Assembly (NCBI GenBank): GCA_021739805.1
Contig: JAIPBB010000231.1
Coordinates: forward strand, 1-8,701
Reading direction: 5' to 3'
Length of the DNA: 8,701 nt
Origin: Saprospiraceae bacterium
GTDB lineage: Bacteria; Bacteroidota; Bacteroidia; Bacteroidales; JAIPBB01
Shown: positions 5,736 through 8,701 of the stretch, piece after piece
Layout of the letters: the number at the start of each line of letters is the position of its first letter
Numbering within the stretch: the first letter of the stretch is position 1
Made by a program: the position numbers and the translations under genes
The notes under the pieces: generated by a model
What the model was told of the DNA's origin: nothing
Database searches by the model: none
What the model saw: only the letters and a program-made list of their open reading frames with translations

Positions 5736-8651
5736 ATGAAAAAAATATTACTTATTTCTCTGGCATTTTGCCTATCGCTAAATTTATTAGCCGGCCCCGG
5801 AGATACCACAACAATCCAGTTTTTCACTTTTGGTTCAACAAGAGATTCTGTTGTAAAATTTCCTTCAGATACTGTTAGTTTTGAAAAAGCTTTAATGTAT
5901 TATACTTTAAAATGTAATCCTGCTCAAAGCCCTGCTTGTGGCGAATGGGATTATCTTACTTATACTTATTTGTATGAATACACAGGAGTTATGGATTCGG
6001 TTAAACAATGGCATGCAAACTACGAAGTCAATGGCAACAGCCCGGATTCTTTTATGTATAGTAATAATCCAACATATAATAGAACAGCCAGTTTTGAGTA
6101 TTTCAATCAAACAATTCCAACCGATACTGCATTAATCGGATTAGGAAACGTATATGGTGCAATTCCTATCAGCAATACAGGAAAGGATGAAAGACTACTT
6201 TTCCTGTGGAAAAAAGCTGAGTTAATAAGTGCCGGACTAAACAGTGATTCAATTACAGGTATAAGATTAAATTTAAATAGCCTGGGAGGAACATTTAAAA
6301 ATTTCACCTTAAAACTAAAAAACACTCAACTGGATTCAATTTATTATGACATTTCATTGATTGATGGATTCACCACTGTATATCAAAGAAATACAGTATT
6401 TACTAATAATGGCTGGGTTACAATTCCTTTTGCCTTTCCCTTTCATTGGATTGACACTTTAAATTTAATTCTGGATTTTAGCTATGAAAGTTATATTGGA
6501 ACAAATGATTATGTATTTTATTCTGACACTTTAAATTTCAATTGTGGAGCTTATTCTGAAGAAGAAGATAATTTCCTTTCCTTTAATGGACCTGATTATG
6601 TTTCAATTCCTGTTGATTCAATTGCAAGAATAGATAGTTTGATTACTGTTTCTTGCTGGGTTTATGGAGATCCGCAAGTACAGCCGCAAAATGACATGTT
6701 ATTTTACGCAAATGATGTAAACAACAATAGAGTTCTTAATGTTCACTATCCATGGGGCAATGGAAGTATATATTGGGATGCAGGAAATGTTGGTGGTTCT
6801 TACGACAGAATTAATAAAGCCACGACATCTTCAACTCAATATAAAGGTCAATGGAACCACTGGGCATTCACTAAAAACGTTCATACAGGTTCAATGAAAA
6901 TTTATTTGAATGGGCTTATGTGGCATAGCGGAACTGGTTTAAACAGAGATATGAGTGGCATAGTTAATTTCAATATAGGTTCCGGGAAAGGGAATAATTT
7001 TTATGATGGCTATATTGATGAATTCAGAGTTTGGAATGTTGAATTAAGTCAAAGTGAAATCAGGCAATGGATGTTTAAAGACGTTAACAATACTCATCCT
7101 TTTTATTCAAACCTGGTAGCCTATTATAAATTTAATGAAAACAATGGATTTACAACTTCTGATTCGAGTCCATCAGGACTAACAGCTAATTTATATGGAT
7201 TTCCTGATAGAATGAATTATGAAGGTAAGAATAGAATTAAAAATTTCACATTAATCAATCAAAGACCACAAATAGTTTTTGAAACCGGAAATTATAACCC
7301 TGCTAACCTTGATTCTGTTATTGTTATTGATTCGCTTATGAATCCTCAACAAATGCTTATCTTTTACAGTGATACTATTCATCCTTACACTCCAACTGAT
7401 ACAATTTATCCATGGCCTGTTTCATACAGTTATTTATTCGACTCTCTTGGAAATATTTATGATTCGACTTTGACATCTTATGATTCTTTGATTTACAAAA
7501 CTATGCATTCATACTATGATCCTCCTTTTGAAATTGTAAATCGTTTTGAAATCGGAAGATTCATCACTCCTTATGGCAACGGTCTTGACCTTGGTCCTGA
7601 TGGTTTCACTTGGGTTTTTGATGTTACAGATTATATGCCTTTATTAAAAGATTCTGTTCATATCAAAGCTGGAAACTGGCAGGAGCTGCTTGATTTGAAA
7701 TTTTTCATGATTGAGGGAACGCCCGAAAGGAAAGTTCAGAAGATTGAGACTTTATGGAAAGGGAGTTTTTCTTTAAGCAACTTTGCAAACACCGTAACAG
7801 CAAAAACAATCTCCCCTGGCCCGGCTGCAAAGATGTTTAGATTGAAAACAAGAACAACCGGACATCAATTTAGTAATGCAACAAATTGTGCTGAATTTTG
7901 TCCTAAAATCCAAAGTGTAAAGCTTAACAACAACACAATTGCCAGTTGGCAAATTATTCAGGAATGTGCAGACAACCCACTATATCCGCAAGGAGGAACA
8001 TGGATTTATGACCGAGCCGGATGGTGCCCGGGTGCAGAAGGGAAAACTCAAAACATTGAGTTAACATCTTATGTTACTTTAGGCGACACTTTTAACATAG
8101 ACTATAATTCAGAATATGACCAATATGGAAATTATATTTTTGAAGGGCAGCTTGTAACTTATGGAAATGCAAACTTCCAAAATAATGCAGCAATTGAAGA
8201 TGTAATCGCACCTAACAAATTTAAATACTATTTACGACACAATCCAATGTGCGGAAGACCAATTATCAGAATTAGAAACTCAGGTGCTGCAGATTTAACA
8301 TCTTTAACAATCACTTACGGACCTGAAGGTGTAAATCAAGTTTATAACTGGACAGGGAATCTTAAATTCACAGAATCAACTGAAGTAACTCTTGATCCAA
8401 TCGATTGGACAAATTGGACTCGAAATACAAGATTTACCGTAACCCTAAGCAATCCTAACGGAGTGCCTGATGAATATAATTTTAATAATTCAATGACAGT
8501 TGAATTTGAAACTCCACCTGAATATCCGAATGTATTTCAATTATGGCTTTATACTAACAAAACCGGAAATGAGACATCCTATACTTTAAAGGATGCTGCG
8601 GGTAATATTGTGTATTCCAGAAATAATTTATCAAACCAAACTTGGTATTAA
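5736..8651 (+). CDS. Secreted PNGase F-like protein with inserted LamG domain, ending at an in-frame stop
   Basis: Starting at the ATG at 5736 the protein has 971 residues up to TAA at 8649. A signal peptide MKKILLISLAFCLSLNLLAG opens it; the ATG at 5694 would put 14 non-signal residues in front. Order of parts: first piece of a PNGase F-like N-terminal domain with CGEWDYLTY (68-76; the EWD region corresponds to the family's catalytic Asp site, from memory); a beta-rich domain to about 277; a LamG/concanavalin-like domain (about 278-487, with IDEFRVWN near 426); the second PNGase F-like piece (RFITPYGNGLDLGPDGFTWV, then FFMIEGTPER); and a PNGase F C-terminal-type domain (from about 708, TTGHQFSNATNCAEFC and GTWIYDRAGWCPG). 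An Ig/CARDB-like region follows (about 835-920), then the start of another domain cut by TAA. PNGase F removes N-glycans from glycoproteins; whether this protein is active is unknown. Secretion and probable surface attachment are inferred. Confidence 0.85.
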   Translation: MKKILLISLAFCLSLNLLAGPGDTTTIQFFTFGSTRDSVVKFPSDTVSFEKALMYYTLKCNPAQSPACGEWDYLTYTYLYEYTGVMDSVKQWHANYEVNGNSPDSFMYSNNPTYNRTASFEYFNQTIPTDTALIGLGNVYGAIPISNTGKDERLLFLWKKAELISAGLNSDSITGIRLNLNSLGGTFKNFTLKLKNTQLDSIYYDISLIDGFTTVYQRNTVFTNNGWVTIPFAFPFHWIDTLNLILDFSYESYIGTNDYVFYSDTLNFNCGAYSEEEDNFLSFNGPDYVSIPVDSIARIDSLITVSCWVYGDPQVQPQNDMLFYANDVNNNRVLNVHYPWGNGSIYWDAGNVGGSYDRINKATTSSTQYKGQWNHWAFTKNVHTGSMKIYLNGLMWHSGTGLNRDMSGIVNFNIGSGKGNNFYDGYIDEFRVWNVELSQSEIRQWMFKDVNNTHPFYSNLVAYYKFNENNGFTTSDSSPSGLTANLYGFPDRMNYEGKNRIKNFTLINQRPQIVFETGNYNPANLDSVIVIDSLMNPQQMLIFYSDTIHPYTPTDTIYPWPVSYSYLFDSLGNIYDSTLTSYDSLIYKTMHSYYDPPFEIVNRFEIGRFITPYGNGLDLGPDGFTWVFDVTDYMPLLKDSVHIKAGNWQELLDLKFFMIEGTPERKVQKIETLWKGSFSLSNFANTVTAKTISPGPAAKMFRLKTRTTGHQFSNATNCAEFCPKIQSVKLNNNTIASWQIIQECADNPLYPQGGTWIYDRAGWCPGAEGKTQNIELTSYVTLGDTFNIDYNSEYDQYGNYIFEGQLVTYGNANFQNNAAIEDVIAPNKFKYYLRHNPMCGRPIIRIRNSGAADLTSLTITYGPEGVNQVYNWTGNLKFTESTEVTLDPIDWTNWTRNTRFTVTLSNPNGVPDEYNFNNSMTVEFETPPEYPNVFQLWLYTNKTGNETSYTLKDAAGNIVYSRNNLSNQTWY

Positions 8652-8701
8652 GACACTTTTAATCTTCCAAGCGGATGTTATACTTTCCAAATTAATGATT
8701 C
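8652..8701 (+). pseudogene. In-frame continuation of the PNGase F-like gene beyond the stop
   Basis: Directly after the TAA the same frame reads DTFNLPSGCYTFQINDS to the window edge. This continues the preceding VFQLWLYTNKTGNETSYTLK domain: in Bacteroidota secreted proteins that type of domain ends with a 'LP-x-GCYTF-x-h-x-DS' strand. The TAA therefore sits inside a domain. A Lys codon AAA changed to TAA, or a sequencing error, would explain it. A T9SS sorting domain is expected further downstream, outside the window. Confidence 0.7.

Noticed and set aside
8649..8651. TAA read as a sense codon (recoding)
   Set aside because: Other genes in the window end normally at TAA (batC, batD, batE, mazF, antitoxins). 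A point mutation or sequencing error is simpler.

Overview
The window is AT-rich and reads as a chromosomal segment of a Bacteroidota bacterium (Bacteroidales/Flavobacteriales-like, probably uncultured or environmental; inference). Three things point there: a batC-batD-batE gene order, large secreted proteins with a type IX secretion (T9SS, Por) sorting domain, and promoters matching the Bacteroidota -7 consensus TAnnTTTG. Most starts lack a Shine-Dalgarno sequence, which also fits.

Left part (1-2976, + strand): the end of a Bat (Bacteroides aerotolerance) cluster. It holds the Gln-rich C-terminus of a BatC-like protein, complete batD (signal peptide, large extracytoplasmic part, one membrane helix, cytoplasmic tail) and complete batE (TPR, two membrane helices, SH3-like end). 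The moxR/batA/batB genes expected upstream lie outside the window. The batD-batE gap (108 bp) carries short AT-rich repeats.

Middle (2979-4017, mostly - strand): a roughly 1 kb toxin-antitoxin islet. It contains an intact ribbon-helix-helix-like antitoxin plus MazF/PemK toxin pair with its own promoter and an inverted-repeat operator candidate. Next to it is an orphan antitoxin whose RelE/ParE-type toxin survives only as a C-terminal stub of about 27 codons. The islet is bracketed by two copies of the last 19 codons of batE: the working copy in batE (2916-2978) and a detached, diverged copy (4018-4080, 53/63 identical, same orientation, same stop codon). This is the most unusual structural signal in the window.

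Right part (4082-8701): two divergently transcribed secreted-protein genes share a 182-bp promoter region. The - strand gene encodes a T9SS cargo protein with a beta-sandwich-like N-terminus, two 51-residue repeats, an Ig-like segment and a sorting domain. Its signal peptide is separated from the body by a one-base frameshift at an A run. The + strand gene encodes a large protein with peptide-N-glycosidase F-like domains, split by a long insertion that includes a LamG/concanavalin-like domain. It meets an in-frame TAA at 8649, but the same frame continues as recognisable protein to the window edge. Both T9SS-type genes therefore look broken by a single-base event, either real decay or sequence error.

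No tRNA, rRNA, CRISPR array, transposase or integrase was seen.
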